This document shows, piece after piece, positions 18,641 through 27,578 of a stretch of 64,000 nt of DNA; positions within the stretch are counted from its first letter, which is position 1, and the number at the start of each line of letters is the position of its first letter. The position numbers and the translations under genes are program-made. The stretch is from Bacteroides propionicigenes. Its GTDB lineage: Bacteria > Bacteroidota > Bacteroidia > Bacteroidales > Bacteroidaceae. The notes below the pieces were generated by a model. The model searched no databases, was not told where the DNA came from, and saw nothing but the letters and a program-made list of their open reading frames with translations. The stretch is taken from assembly GCF_018390535.1 (NCBI RefSeq), contig NZ_JAHBBW010000003.1, positions 186,001 to 250,000 of the forward strand, in the 5' to 3' direction.

Positions 18641-20035
18641 ATGAAGATAAAATATTATATAGTTAGTTTATTCGCTCTATTGTCGGCGACAAGTTGTAGC
18701 GACTTTTTGGACCTAACTCCTATATCTGAAGCCTCTTCTGTTAATTACTATAAAAATACCTCAGATATAAATTCGGCTTTAACAGCTTGTTATGGTTCAT
18801 TGCAAGGCACTTATCAATATGGAGAATACTTTATAGCTTTAATGGAACTTCGTTCTGACAATGTAGAAGATATTAATCCTGGGGGTGCAGCCGGTGTATT
18901 TTATTTTATAGATAATTTTACGGCAACTTCTGGAAATAATATTATTCGTCAAGCCTGGAAAGAACTTTATAATCAGATTTATAGATGTAACAATGTACTC
19001 GCTAATAGCCATGTTGTTGCTAATGATGAATTGAGGGAACAATATGAGGGAGAAGCGGCTTTCTTGCGTGCTTTGGCTTATTTTAATATTGTCCGTTTAT
19101 GGGGAGATGCTCCTCTTATTTTAGAGCCGATTAAAGCTGTGGATGCAGTGAACTATGGCCGTACTCCTATAGCAGATATTTATAAAGTTATCGAAGATGA
19201 TTTAAAGGATGCAGCTAAAAAGTTGGAACCCTCGTATGGTAGTGACGATTTAGGGCGCGCAACTTCCGTTGCAGCAGAGGCTTTGTTGGGTAAAGTGTAT
19301 CTGACTGAGAAGAAGTGGTCGGATGCGGTTACACTATTGGATAATTTGATACAGACATATTCATCACAATATGGCTTATTAGATAATATTGCGGATGTGT
19401 TTAGTGTGAATAATGAGATGAACAAAGAAATATTGTTTGCTGTCCGTTATTCAAAGTCTGTTATTGGAGAGGGACATGGATACAATGATTATTTTAAGGA
19501 CAAATCTGTTATTTATAGTGAATTAAAGGCTTCTTATGGCACTACGGATGAACGTCGTGATATGATTGAATATAAAAAGGTGGATGCTAATAATAATGTG
19601 ATAGCTAAATATTATGATACGTTTGATGCAACAACAGCTAAGGTCGGTTTTGATCTTCCTTTATTGAGATGGGCTGATGTTTTGTTGATGTGTGCAGAAG
19701 CTCATAATGAGGTAGCTTACGATGGAACGGAGGATGGTAAGGCTATGAGTGCTTTAAATTTGGTTAGAGGACGTGCAAAAGCGGTTGCATATACTTCAAC
19801 AGAATTGAACGATCAAAATAGCTTTCGTAAGGCTGTATTAGAGGAAAGACGTTTGGAATTTCCTTTTGAACTGCACCGTTGGTTTGATTTGATTCGTACA
19901 GATACAGCAATAGATGCCATGTCTAAGGTTGGATTTACAATTACGAAGAATGATTATTTATATCCGCTTCCGAAAACAGAGGTTGATTTGATTAATAATC
20001 CTGTAACATTCCCTCAAAATCCGGGGTATAATTAA
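18641..20035 (+). CDS. SusD/RagB-family outer-membrane lipoprotein
   Basis: A 464-residue surface lipoprotein, partner of the SusC-like receptor, forming the lid that captures substrate. The signal peptide ends LLSATSC, giving a lipidated Cys near residue 20, followed by SDFLDLTPISEAS, the usual SusD start. Tetratricopeptide-like helices include EAAFLRALAYFNIVRLWGD and LRWADVLLMCAEAHNEVA; the C-terminal VLEERRLEFPFELHRWFDLIR block is diagnostic. It lies 12 bases after susC. The family binds glycans, peptides and other ligands, so it does not fix the substrate. Confidence 0.95.
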   Translation: MKIKYYIVSLFALLSATSCSDFLDLTPISEASSVNYYKNTSDINSALTACYGSLQGTYQYGEYFIALMELRSDNVEDINPGGAAGVFYFIDNFTATSGNNIIRQAWKELYNQIYRCNNVLANSHVVANDELREQYEGEAAFLRALAYFNIVRLWGDAPLILEPIKAVDAVNYGRTPIADIYKVIEDDLKDAAKKLEPSYGSDDLGRATSVAAEALLGKVYLTEKKWSDAVTLLDNLIQTYSSQYGLLDNIADVFSVNNEMNKEILFAVRYSKSVIGEGHGYNDYFKDKSVIYSELKASYGTTDERRDMIEYKKVDANNNVIAKYYDTFDATTAKVGFDLPLLRWADVLLMCAEAHNEVAYDGTEDGKAMSALNLVRGRAKAVAYTSTELNDQNSFRKAVLEERRLEFPFELHRWFDLIRTDTAIDAMSKVGFTITKNDYLYPLPKTEVDLINNPVTFPQNPGYN

Positions 20036-20036
20036 T

Positions 20037-21236
20037 ATGAATCGGTATATTTTATTATTGGTTGTGGCGGCATTTGCCGCCACAACCGTCTTCTCACAGA
20101 CTTTGGAGAAATGGGAAGAGGGGTATTTGGATATTCATCACATAAATACCGGACGTGGTGATTGTACTTTTTGTATTCTTCCGGATGGTACAACTTTATT
20201 GATTGATGCAGGAGAAATAAAAGCTAATACGAGAGTTGTTGCCCCCAAACCGGATAACCTAAAAAGAGCAGGTGAATGGATTGCAGATTATATTGCTTCC
20301 TTTATTCCAAATGGCAGGAAGTATATTGATTATTATTTGTTGACTCACCACCATTCTGATCATATTGGTGCTTTGTTTCGCGTAAAAGAAGAGAAAAAAC
20401 GTTATTATTTAACCGGAGTTACAGATGTTTATCAGCATTTTCCGGCACATACAATCGTTGATAGAGGAGGAGACTTTTTTCCACCTTCTTTTTCCGATTC
20501 TTGTTATTCCAATTATTGCCGTTTTATAAAATCTATAGACAATAAGGTGGAACATCAAACTTTTAAAGTGGGTACTGATAAACAATTTAGTTTGCTGTAT
20601 GATAGACTGAGTTATCCTTCTTTTCATATCCGGAATATATATGCCAATGGTATGTTAGCTTTGAAAAACGGTGAGATTGATACGTTGTTTTCTGACCGAA
20701 TTCTTTATACCAAAAAAGAGATGCCCCGGGAAAATATGTATAGCTGTGTAGTTAAACTGACTTATGGGTTATTTGATTATTACACAGGTGGGGATATTCC
20801 CGGCTATCCACGTCCCGGACGTCCACTATGGCATGATATTGAGTCTCCTGTTTCTGATGTTGTGGGTAAGGTTGAAGTTGCGGTCTTAAATCATCATGGA
20901 AATGAAGATGGTACAAATGAGCATTTTTTGGCGCGTTTATCCCCTCAGAATATAATAATGTCTGCGTGGGATGCTTTACATCCTAATCATACAGTATTAG
21001 CCCGGGCTTTATCAAAAGAGATTTATCCGGAAAGTAGGAATGTGATATCTACTAATTTACATCCGGCTGCAAAGATAGTTATAGGAAGTTTGACGGATAA
21101 GATGGCATCTACTCAAGGACATATTGTTGTTCGTGTGTATCCGGGCGGGGCAAAATACAGTATTTATATACTGAATGACAGTGATTCCAAACATTTAATT
21201 AAAAAAGAATTGGGTACATTTGATTGTACGAAATAA
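20037..21236 (+). CDS. Secreted metallo-beta-lactamase-fold hydrolase (ComEC-like)
   Basis: A 399-residue exported enzyme with signal peptide (about 1-21, ending TTVFSQ). The metal-binding set of the MBL superfamily is visible: THHHSDH (HxHxDH, about residues 103-108), then GGD in YYTGGDIPG, and NHHG later in the chain. The opening strand HHINTGRGDCTFCILPDGTTLLIDAG resembles the ComEC/Rec2-type hydrolase branch, which includes nucleases and phosphodiesterases. It starts 1 base after the SusD gene and precedes a glycerophosphodiesterase, so an extracytoplasmic phosphodiesterase acting on the imported ligand is likely. The specific reaction is inference. Confidence 0.8.
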   Translation: MNRYILLLVVAAFAATTVFSQTLEKWEEGYLDIHHINTGRGDCTFCILPDGTTLLIDAGEIKANTRVVAPKPDNLKRAGEWIADYIASFIPNGRKYIDYYLLTHHHSDHIGALFRVKEEKKRYYLTGVTDVYQHFPAHTIVDRGGDFFPPSFSDSCYSNYCRFIKSIDNKVEHQTFKVGTDKQFSLLYDRLSYPSFHIRNIYANGMLALKNGEIDTLFSDRILYTKKEMPRENMYSCVVKLTYGLFDYYTGGDIPGYPRPGRPLWHDIESPVSDVVGKVEVAVLNHHGNEDGTNEHFLARLSPQNIIMSAWDALHPNHTVLARALSKEIYPESRNVISTNLHPAAKIVIGSLTDKMASTQGHIVVRVYPGGAKYSIYILNDSDSKHLIKKELGTFDCTK

Positions 21237-21246
21237 TTTTATGGTT

Positions 21247-22149
21247 ATGAAGAAAATTTTATTATTCATTTACGTTAGTATGATATGGGCAGGTTATGTA
21301 CTTGCTCAACAAACCGTAGACCATATTTTGGAAGGATTTAATGCACCAGCCAGTGAATCAGTGTTGGTTGTATCTCATCGTGCCGATTGGCGTAATGCTC
21401 CTGAGAATTCTTTGCAGGCTATTCAAAATTGTATTGATATGGGAGTTGATATGGTCGAGATAGATTTAAAACGTACCAAGGACGGACATCTGATTCTGAT
21501 GCATGATAAAACAATTGACCGTACTACAACAGGAAAAGGTCGTCCGGAAGATTTTACTTTAGCAGAATTGCATGAGTTTCGTATGCGTAACGGTGCAGGA
21601 CATAAAACACGTCATCTTATACCCACCTTTGAAGAGGTGATGCTTTTGTGTAAAGGTAAGATAATGGTGAATGTGGATAAAGGTTATGATTACTTTAAAG
21701 ATGCATATGCTATTCTTGAAAAAACGGGTACGGTAAATCAGTGTGTGATGAAAGCCGGTTTGCCTTACGAACAGGTAAAGGCTGAAAATGGTGAGGTGCT
21801 GGATAAAATGATTTTCATGCCTGTTGTGAATTTGCATAAGGAAGGTGCTGAAGCTGTAATAGACAGCTATTTGAAACACATGAAACCACAGGCTTTTGAA
21901 TTGGTATTTAATAATGATGGTCCCGAAGTTCAGCGTTTAATAAAAAAAGTTCGTGATAGCGGTGCAAAAATCTTTATAAACAGCCTCTGGCCTGAACTCT
22001 GCGGCGGACATGATGATGACCGTGCCGTAGAGTTGCATCAGCCGGATGAAAGTTGGGGGTGGATAATCGGTCAGGGAGCTAAACTGGTTCAGACGGACCG
22101 TCCGGCTCTGTTGCTGGAGTATCTGAAAGCAAAGAAGTTGCATGAATAA
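21247..22149 (+). CDS. Exported glycerophosphodiester phosphodiesterase
   Basis: Hydrolyses glycerophosphodiesters to glycerol-3-phosphate and an alcohol. The product (about 300 residues) has a signal peptide (KKILLFIYVSMIWAGYVLAQ) and the GDPD barrel motifs: SHRADWRNAPENSL with the catalytic His-Arg and Glu-Asn, MVEIDLKRTKDGHLILMHD with metal-binding Glu and Asp and the second catalytic His. Upstream in-frame starts at 21220 and 21241 are possible; 21247 places Met directly before the signal peptide. It lies 10 bases behind the MBL gene and just before a GlpT-type permease, so its glycerol-3-phosphate product could enter through that transporter. Confidence 0.9.
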   Translation: MKKILLFIYVSMIWAGYVLAQQTVDHILEGFNAPASESVLVVSHRADWRNAPENSLQAIQNCIDMGVDMVEIDLKRTKDGHLILMHDKTIDRTTTGKGRPEDFTLAELHEFRMRNGAGHKTRHLIPTFEEVMLLCKGKIMVNVDKGYDYFKDAYAILEKTGTVNQCVMKAGLPYEQVKAENGEVLDKMIFMPVVNLHKEGAEAVIDSYLKHMKPQAFELVFNNDGPEVQRLIKKVRDSGAKIFINSLWPELCGGHDDDRAVELHQPDESWGWIIGQGAKLVQTDRPALLLEYLKAKKLHE

Positions 22150-22164
22150 AGATTGAAAATCATC

Positions 22165-23541
22165 ATGTTTAAGTCTATTATTGATTTCTACCGGGTTTCG
22201 CAACCGAAATCCGGTCATGGCGGAGCTTTGTCTGATGACTCCTCTTCCGATGACTGCCTGATGGGACAGAAGCAACGTTTGAAGCGTTTACAGTGGTCCA
22301 CTTTCCTTGCCGCCACTTTGGGTTATGGTATGTATTACGTCTGCCGTTTGAGTCTGAATGTAGTGAAGAAGCCTATTGTGGATGAGGGTATCTTTTCGGA
22401 AACCGAACTGGGAATCATTGGTGCGGTACTGTTCTTTACCTATGCTGTCGGCAAGTTTACGAATGGTTTTTTGGCAGACCGCAGTAATATCAACCGTTTC
22501 ATGTCAACCGGTTTGCTGGTGACCGCATTGGTCAACCTTTGTTTGGGTTTTGTACATTCTTTTATTCTGTTTGCCATTCTTTGGGGTATCAGCGGGTGGT
22601 TTCAGTCTATGGGTGCGGCTTCCTGTGTGGTAGGTCTTTCCCGTTGGTTTACGGACAAGGAACGCGGCTCTTTTTATGGCTTTTGGAGCGCAAGCCATAA
22701 TATCGGTGAGGCAATGACATTTATTATTGTGGCTTCCATTGTAAGTGCGTTGGGATGGCGTTACGGTTTTCTGGGTGCAGGTCTGGTTGGTCTGGTTGGT
22801 GCTTTGATAATCTGGCGTTTTTTTCATGATACTCCTCAGAGCAAGGGACTTCCTGCCGTCAATGCCCCTGCGGAGAAAAAGGAAATGAATGCTTTGGAAA
22901 CAGAAGAGTTCAACCGTGCCCAGAAAGCGGTGTTGAGAAATCCTGCCATTTGGATACTTGCGTTCAGTAGCGCCTTTATGTATATCAGCCGTTATGCGGT
23001 GAATAGCTGGGGTGTGTTCTATCTGCAGGCAGAGAAGGGATATTCCACGTTGGATGCCAGCTTCATCATTTCCATAAGTTCGGTATGCGGTATTGTAGGG
23101 ACTATGTTTTCCGGGGTTATCTCGGATAAGCTTTTCGGAGGTCGTCGCAATATTCCCGCCTTGATATTCGGTTTGACGAATGTGGTTGCCCTGTGTCTTT
23201 TTCTTCTTGTTCCGGGTGTCCATTTTTGGGTGGATGCTTTGGCAATGATTCTCTTTGGCTTGGGTATCGGTGTGTTGATTTGCTTTCTGGGCGGACTGAT
23301 GGCTGTGGATATTGCTCCCCGTAACGCATCGGGTGCTGCTTTGGGCGTGGTAGGCATTGCGAGTTATATCGGTGCCGGCTTGCAGGATGTGATGAGCGGA
23401 GTGCTGATTGAAGGCAACAAGCGGCTTGTCGATGGTGTGGAGGTGTACGACTTTACCTATATCAACTGGTTTTGGATAGGTGCGGCTTTGATGTCTGTGT
23501 TATTGGCGTTGCTGGTGTGGAATGCGAGAAGTAAAGAATAA
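22165..23541 (+). CDS. MFS organophosphate:phosphate antiporter (GlpT/UhpT family)
   Basis: Inner-membrane major facilitator protein of about 458 residues with twelve hydrophobic spans. YGMYYVCRLSLNVVKKPI in the first span and GFWSASHNIGEAMTFIIV carry features of the organophosphate:phosphate antiporter family, which exchanges glycerol-3-phosphate, hexose phosphates or phosphoglycerate for phosphate. An ATG at 22165 is preferred to the TTG at 22153. It lies 15 bases after the phosphodiesterase gene, which points to glycerol-3-phosphate as substrate. Its base composition is less AT-rich than the SusC/SusD genes, so the locus may be a composite of older and newer parts. Confidence 0.88.
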   Translation: MFKSIIDFYRVSQPKSGHGGALSDDSSSDDCLMGQKQRLKRLQWSTFLAATLGYGMYYVCRLSLNVVKKPIVDEGIFSETELGIIGAVLFFTYAVGKFTNGFLADRSNINRFMSTGLLVTALVNLCLGFVHSFILFAILWGISGWFQSMGAASCVVGLSRWFTDKERGSFYGFWSASHNIGEAMTFIIVASIVSALGWRYGFLGAGLVGLVGALIIWRFFHDTPQSKGLPAVNAPAEKKEMNALETEEFNRAQKAVLRNPAIWILAFSSAFMYISRYAVNSWGVFYLQAEKGYSTLDASFIISISSVCGIVGTMFSGVISDKLFGGRRNIPALIFGLTNVVALCLFLLVPGVHFWVDALAMILFGLGIGVLICFLGGLMAVDIAPRNASGAALGVVGIASYIGAGLQDVMSGVLIEGNKRLVDGVEVYDFTYINWFWIGAALMSVLLALLVWNARSKE

Positions 23542-23590
23542 AGTTGTGTGGATTTCATAGAATAGCTTATCTTTACAGAAAAAATAGTAT

Positions 23591-24082
23591 ATGAAGAAGA
23601 TTATCAACCCATGGAAAAACATGGAAGGCTATAATTGCTTTGGTTGTTCTCCTGATAATGAGGCAGGTGTAAGAATGGAATTCTATGAAGACGGCGATGA
23701 AGTAGTGAGTATCTGGAAGCCCCGTCCGGAATATCAGGGATGGTTGAACACATTGCATGGCGGCATTCAGTCCGTATTGCTGGATGAAATTTGCGGCTGG
23801 GTGGTGTTCCGCAAGTTGCAGACCGGGGGAGTGACTTCTAAAATGGAGACTCGTTTTCGTAAGTCCATATCTACTAATGATACACATTTGGTACTGCGGG
23901 CGTCGCTACGTGAACAGAAACGTAATATTGCCATTATAGAAGCAAGGCTGTATAACAGCATGGGCGAACTCTGTACGGAAGCCACATGCACCTACTTTAC
24001 TTTCCCGCAGGAAAAGGCGGAAAAAGAAATGTGTTTTCATCACTGTGATGTAGAACCGGATGAAATATTACCGCTTATTTGA
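23591..24082 (+). CDS. PaaI-family hot-dog thioesterase
   Basis: A 163-residue hot-dog fold protein, probably an acyl-CoA thioesterase in the cytoplasm. The active-site block TLHGGIQSVLLDEICGW (about 56-72) has the His-Gly-Gly and acidic residue of the PaaI/YbaW group, and TSKMETRFRKSI is the following substrate-channel strand. The N terminus (CFGCSPDNEAGVRMEF) has two cysteines, common in this subgroup. The acyl substrate is unknown. It lies between the phosphodiester locus and the his operon and shows no functional tie to either. Confidence 0.82.
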   Translation: MKKIINPWKNMEGYNCFGCSPDNEAGVRMEFYEDGDEVVSIWKPRPEYQGWLNTLHGGIQSVLLDEICGWVVFRKLQTGGVTSKMETRFRKSISTNDTHLVLRASLREQKRNIAIIEARLYNSMGELCTEATCTYFTFPQEKAEKEMCFHHCDVEPDEILPLI

Positions 24083-24120
24083 TGAAAGTGAAAGAAAAAG
24101 TGAACTTTTTGTGATAAATC

Positions 24121-24152
24121 TTTGGTTGTTTAAAATAAATCGTTTACATTTG
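24121..24152 (+). promoter_or_regulatory. Promoter of the his operon
   Basis: TTTG (24121-24124), a 20-base gap and TACATTTG (24145-24152) match the Bacteroides promoter consensus at both elements and in spacing. Transcription should start near 24159, about 16 bases before the leader peptide ATG. Confidence 0.75.
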
Positions 24153-24174
24153 TCGCATCAAAAGTAGAGAAAGT

Positions 24175-24222
24175 ATGAAGAATATCGTTGCACATCATCA
24201 CCATTATCATCCTGACGAATAA
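24175..24222 (+). CDS. hisL: his operon leader peptide (15 aa, HHHHYH)
   Basis: ATG-initiated 15-residue reading frame MKNIVAHHHHYHPDE placed between a strong promoter and a terminator in front of hisG. Five of six consecutive residues are histidine. As in enteric his operons, ribosome stalling at these codons when charged tRNA-His is scarce should prevent formation of the terminator at 24269. The sequence is far too short for usual gene callers. There is no similarity to the enteric peptide beyond the His run, so this is an analogous solution. Confidence rests on the combined context. Confidence 0.85.
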   Translation: MKNIVAHHHHYHPDE

Positions 24223-24268
24223 CTCGGTGGGCGTATGAGGATATGTGTATAACGAAGAACATATAATG

Positions 24269-24306
24269 AACGAGGCTTGCCGAACACTGGTAAACCTCGT
24301 TTTTTT
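24269..24306 (+). terminator. his attenuator terminator
   Basis: AACGAGG pairs with CCTCGTT, and inside it TTGCC pairs with GGTAA, leaving a 7-base loop; a run of Ts follows the stem. It stands 46 bases after the leader peptide stop codon and 32 bases before hisG. The segment ATGAGG at about 24235 can pair with CCTCGT of the 3' arm and is a candidate antiterminator. Confidence 0.8.
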
Positions 24307-24337
24307 ATTAGCAAACCATAAAATATAAAATAATATC

Positions 24338-25189
24338 ATGTTAAGAATTGCAGTACAGGCCAAAGGCCGTCTTTTTGACGAAACAATGTCATTCCTTGAA
24401 GAATCGGATATTAAACTGAGTGCAACGAAACGCACACTATTGGTACAGTCTTCCAACTTTCCTTTGGAAGTCTTGTTTTTGCGCGATGATGATATTCCGC
24501 AAACGGTAGCTACGGGAGTGGCCGATTTGGGTATTGTCGGTGAAAACGAGTTTATGGAAAAGGCGGAAGATGCTGAAATTGTAAAGCGTTTGGGATTCAG
24601 CAAATGCCGTTTGTCACTGGCCCTGCCTAAGGATATTGAATATACGGGTCCGCAGTGGTTTGAAGGTAGGAAAATTGCCACTTCGTATCCCGGCATTCTT
24701 TCCCGATACCTTAAAGAACAGGGAGTGAAAGCGGAGATACACGTGATTACAGGTTCGGTAGAGGTTTCTCCGGGTATTGGTCTGGCCGATGCGATTTTTG
24801 ATATTGTAAGTTCCGGTTCTACTTTGGTGAGCAACCGCCTGAAAGAAGTGGAAGTGGTGATGAAGTCCGAAGCTCTGTTGATTGGCAACAAGAATATGAG
24901 TGAGGAGAAGAAGGAGATTCTGGATGAATTGCTGTTCCGTATGAATGCAGTAAAGACGGCGGAAGACAAGAAATATGTGTTGATGAATGCGCCGAAAGAA
25001 AAACTGGATGAAATTATAGCCGTATTGCCGGGTATGAAGAGCCCTACGGTGATGCCGTTGGCGCAAGAGGGTTGGTGTTCAGTACATACAGTGCTGGATG
25101 AAAAATGTTTTTGGGAGATTATCGGTAAATTGAAGGCATTGGGTGCAGAAGGCATTTTGGTGTTGCCGATTGAAAAAATGATACTTTAA
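24338..25189 (+). CDS. hisG: ATP phosphoribosyltransferase, long form
   Basis: First enzyme of histidine synthesis: ATP + PRPP to phosphoribosyl-ATP, in the cytoplasm. At 283 residues it is the long form, with a catalytic bilobal part (LRIAVQAKGRLFDE at the start, VADLGIVGENEFME, then ITGSVEVSPGIGLADAIFDIVSSGSTL as the PRPP-binding region) and a C-terminal ACT-like regulatory domain (about 215-283) for feedback inhibition by histidine. No HisZ is therefore needed. It heads the hisGDCB transcription unit behind the attenuator. Confidence 0.97.
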   Translation: MLRIAVQAKGRLFDETMSFLEESDIKLSATKRTLLVQSSNFPLEVLFLRDDDIPQTVATGVADLGIVGENEFMEKAEDAEIVKRLGFSKCRLSLALPKDIEYTGPQWFEGRKIATSYPGILSRYLKEQGVKAEIHVITGSVEVSPGIGLADAIFDIVSSGSTLVSNRLKEVEVVMKSEALLIGNKNMSEEKKEILDELLFRMNAVKTAEDKKYVLMNAPKEKLDEIIAVLPGMKSPTVMPLAQEGWCSVHTVLDEKCFWEIIGKLKALGAEGILVLPIEKMIL

Positions 25190-25200
25190 AAGTTAGTGGT

Positions 25201-26493
25201 ATGAACTTGATTACTAATCCTGATAAATCTCAATGGGCGGAATTACTGAAACGTCCGGTGATGAACACGGAAAACCTCTTCGATACGGTACGGGCTATTA
25301 TAGACCGTGTGAAAGCGGAAGGTGACCGTGCCGTATTGGAATACGAAGAAAAGTTTGATAAAGTGTCGCTGGCCGCATTGGCTGTGACGGAAGAAGAACA
25401 GGAGGAAGCTGCCGCATTGGTGGGCGAAGAGCTGAAAAAAGCCATCCGTCTTGCCAAACAGAATATTGAGACCTTTCATGCGGCGCAACGCTTTGAGGGC
25501 AAACGGGTAGAGACTCAACCGGGTGTTACTTGTTGGCAGAAAGCGGTTGCCATAGAGAAAGTCGGTTTGTACATTCCCGGCGGAACAGCCCCGCTCTTTT
25601 CTACCGTACTGATGCTGGCTGTTCCGGCAAAGATTGCGGGATGCAAGGAGATAGTGCTTTGTACTCCTCCGGGCAAAGATGGAAAAGTGCACCCTGCCGT
25701 TTTGTTTGCGGCTAAGGTGGCGGGTGTAAGCCGCATTTTCAAAGCCGGTGGTGTGCAAGCCATTGCGGCAATGGCCTATGGCACGGAGAGCGTGCCGAAA
25801 GTGTATAAGATATTCGGTCCGGGCAATCAATATGTAACGGCTGCCAAACAGTTGGTGAGCTTGCGTGATGTAGCCATTGATATGCCGGCGGGTCCTTCGG
25901 AAGTGGAGGTGCTGGCGGATGAAACAGCCAATCCGTCTTTTGTGGCTGCCGACTTGCTGAGTCAGGCAGAGCATGGTGTAGACAGTCAGGCGATACTGAT
26001 TACCACTTCCCCGGCGTTGCAACAGGCGGTGAAAGAAGAAGTGGAGCGTCAGTTGGCTTTGCTGCCCCGTAAGGAGATTGCGGAGAGGTCTCTTGCCAAC
26101 AGTAAACTGATTGTAGTGCGCGATATGGACGAAGCCGTTGAACTGACCAACTCCTATGCACCGGAGCACCTCATCATCGAAACAGCGGATTATATGTCCG
26201 TTGCGGAACGGGTAGTTAATGCCGGTTCGGTATTCTTGGGTTCTCTCACTCCGGAAAGCGCAGGAGACTATGCTTCGGGAACCAACCATACGCTGCCCAC
26301 CAACGGTTATGCCAAAGCATATAGCGGTGTCAGTCTTGATAGCTTTATACGTAAGATTACTTTCCAAGAGATTAAGCCGGAAGGAATACGCACCATTGGC
26401 CCGGCTATAGAGGAAATGGCTGCCAACGAGCATCTGGATGCACATAAGAATGCGGTAACTGTCAGACTTGATAAATTGAGAGTTGAGAATTGA
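25201..26493 (+). CDS. hisD: Histidinol dehydrogenase
   Basis: Oxidises L-histidinol to L-histidine with two NAD+ in the last two steps of the pathway. Recognisable blocks in 430 residues are [63 protein letters not shown] with zinc and catalytic residues, APEHLIIE and [11 protein letters not shown]. The final residues (KLRVEN) are encoded by a heptamer repeat of the TTGAGAG type that runs into the start of hisC, so the tail is probably not functional sequence. Confidence 0.97.
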   Translation: MNLITNPDKSQWAELLKRPVMNTENLFDTVRAIIDRVKAEGDRAVLEYEEKFDKVSLAALAVTEEEQEEAAALVGEELKKAIRLAKQNIETFHAAQRFEGKRVETQPGVTCWQKAVAIEKVGLYIPGGTAPLFSTVLMLAVPAKIAGCKEIVLCTPPGKDGKVHPAVLFAAKVAGVSRIFKAGGVQAIAAMAYGTESVPKVYKIFGPGNQYVTAAKQLVSLRDVAIDMPAGPSEVEVLADETANPSFVAADLLSQAEHGVDSQAILITTSPALQQAVKEEVERQLALLPRKEIAERSLANSKLIVVRDMDEAVELTNSYAPEHLIIETADYMSVAERVVNAGSVFLGSLTPESAGDYASGTNHTLPTNGYAKAYSGVSLDSFIRKITFQEIKPEGIRTIGPAIEEMAANEHLDAHKNAVTVRLDKLRVEN

Positions 26494-26513
26494 AAATAAA
26501 AAAACATCTGTCC

Positions 26514-27554
26514 ATGAGAACTTTAGAAGAACTTACCCGGCCGAATGTGTGGCGCTTGAAGCCTTACTCTTCGGCACGTGATGAATATAATGGCGCTGCC
26601 GCGTCCATTTTTCTCGATGCAAACGAAAATCCGTACAATATGCCGCACAACCGCTATCCGGACCCGATGCAACGGGAATTGAAGAAAGAACTGTCGAAAA
26701 TAAAGAAGGTAAGCCCCGAACATATTTTTCTGGGAAATGGCAGTGATGAGGCGATAGACCTTCTATTCCGTGCTTTCTGCGAGCCGCGTATGGATAATGT
26801 GGTAGCTATAGACCCTACATACGGTATGTATCAGGTGTGTGCGGAGGTGAACGATGTGGAATACCGTAAAGTATTGCTGGATGAGAATTTTCAGTTCTCG
26901 GCAGATAAGCTGCTGGCGGCTGCGGACGAGCATACGAAGTTGATATTCCTTTGTTCTCCCAATAATCCTACGGGAAACGACTTGCTTCGTTGCGAGATTG
27001 AGCGAATTATCCGTGGGTTCGATGGGCTGGTGATACTGGATGAGGCTTATAACGACTTTTCGGAAGCGCCTTCTTTCTTGGAAGAACTGGATAAATACCC
27101 TAATCTGGTTGTGCTCCAAACCTTCTCTAAAGCATGGGGATGTGCTGCCATACGTTTGGGCATGGCTTTTGCTTCGCAGGAGATTATTTCGATTCTCAGC
27201 AAAATAAAGTATCCTTATAATGTGAACCTGCTGACGCAGAAACAGGCGATAGAGATGTTGCACCGTTACTATGAGATAGAGCGTTGGGTAAAGACCCTGA
27301 AAGAGGAACGCGAAAGTTTGGAGGAGGCGTTTGCTAAGTTGCCTTGTACGGTGAAAATGTTTCCTTCTGATGCCAACTTCTTTCTGGCCCGCGTGACGGA
27401 TGCTGTGAAGATTTATAATTATCTGGTGGGCGAAGGTATTATTGTGCGTAACCGTAACTCCGTATCGCTTTGCGGAAACTGCCTGAGGGTAACGGTAGGT
27501 ACAAGAAACGAGAATGACAGGTTGCTTGAGGCGTTGAGGAAATATGAGGTATAA
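26514..27554 (+). CDS. hisC: Histidinol-phosphate aminotransferase
   Basis: PLP-dependent aminotransferase of 346 residues that converts imidazole acetol phosphate to histidinol phosphate. Features are [11 protein letters not shown] near the N terminus, [15 protein letters not shown], the CSPNNPTGN substrate loop, ILDEAYNDF, and the PLP lysine in TFSKAWG. The frame is open from a TTG at 26490 overlapping hisD, but the ATG at 26514 gives the family-like start [13 protein letters not shown]. It sits between hisD and hisB. Confidence 0.96.
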   Translation: MRTLEELTRPNVWRLKPYSSARDEYNGAAASIFLDANENPYNMPHNRYPDPMQRELKKELSKIKKVSPEHIFLGNGSDEAIDLLFRAFCEPRMDNVVAIDPTYGMYQVCAEVNDVEYRKVLLDENFQFSADKLLAAADEHTKLIFLCSPNNPTGNDLLRCEIERIIRGFDGLVILDEAYNDFSEAPSFLEELDKYPNLVVLQTFSKAWGCAAIRLGMAFASQEIISILSKIKYPYNVNLLTQKQAIEMLHRYYEIERWVKTLKEERESLEEAFAKLPCTVKMFPSDANFFLARVTDAVKIYNYLVGEGIIVRNRNSVSLCGNCLRVTVGTRNENDRLLEALRKYEV

Positions 27555-27578
27555 AGTATAAGATATAAAATACAAAGT

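Noticed and set aside
24175..24222. His-rich peptide as a metal-binding protein
   Set aside because: Promoter, terminator and position before hisG explain it as an attenuation leader.
25243..26445. 400-codon open frame on the minus strand opposite hisD
   Set aside because: Fully covered by hisD, which is certain; the translation is Arg/His/Cys-rich and has no recognisable domain.
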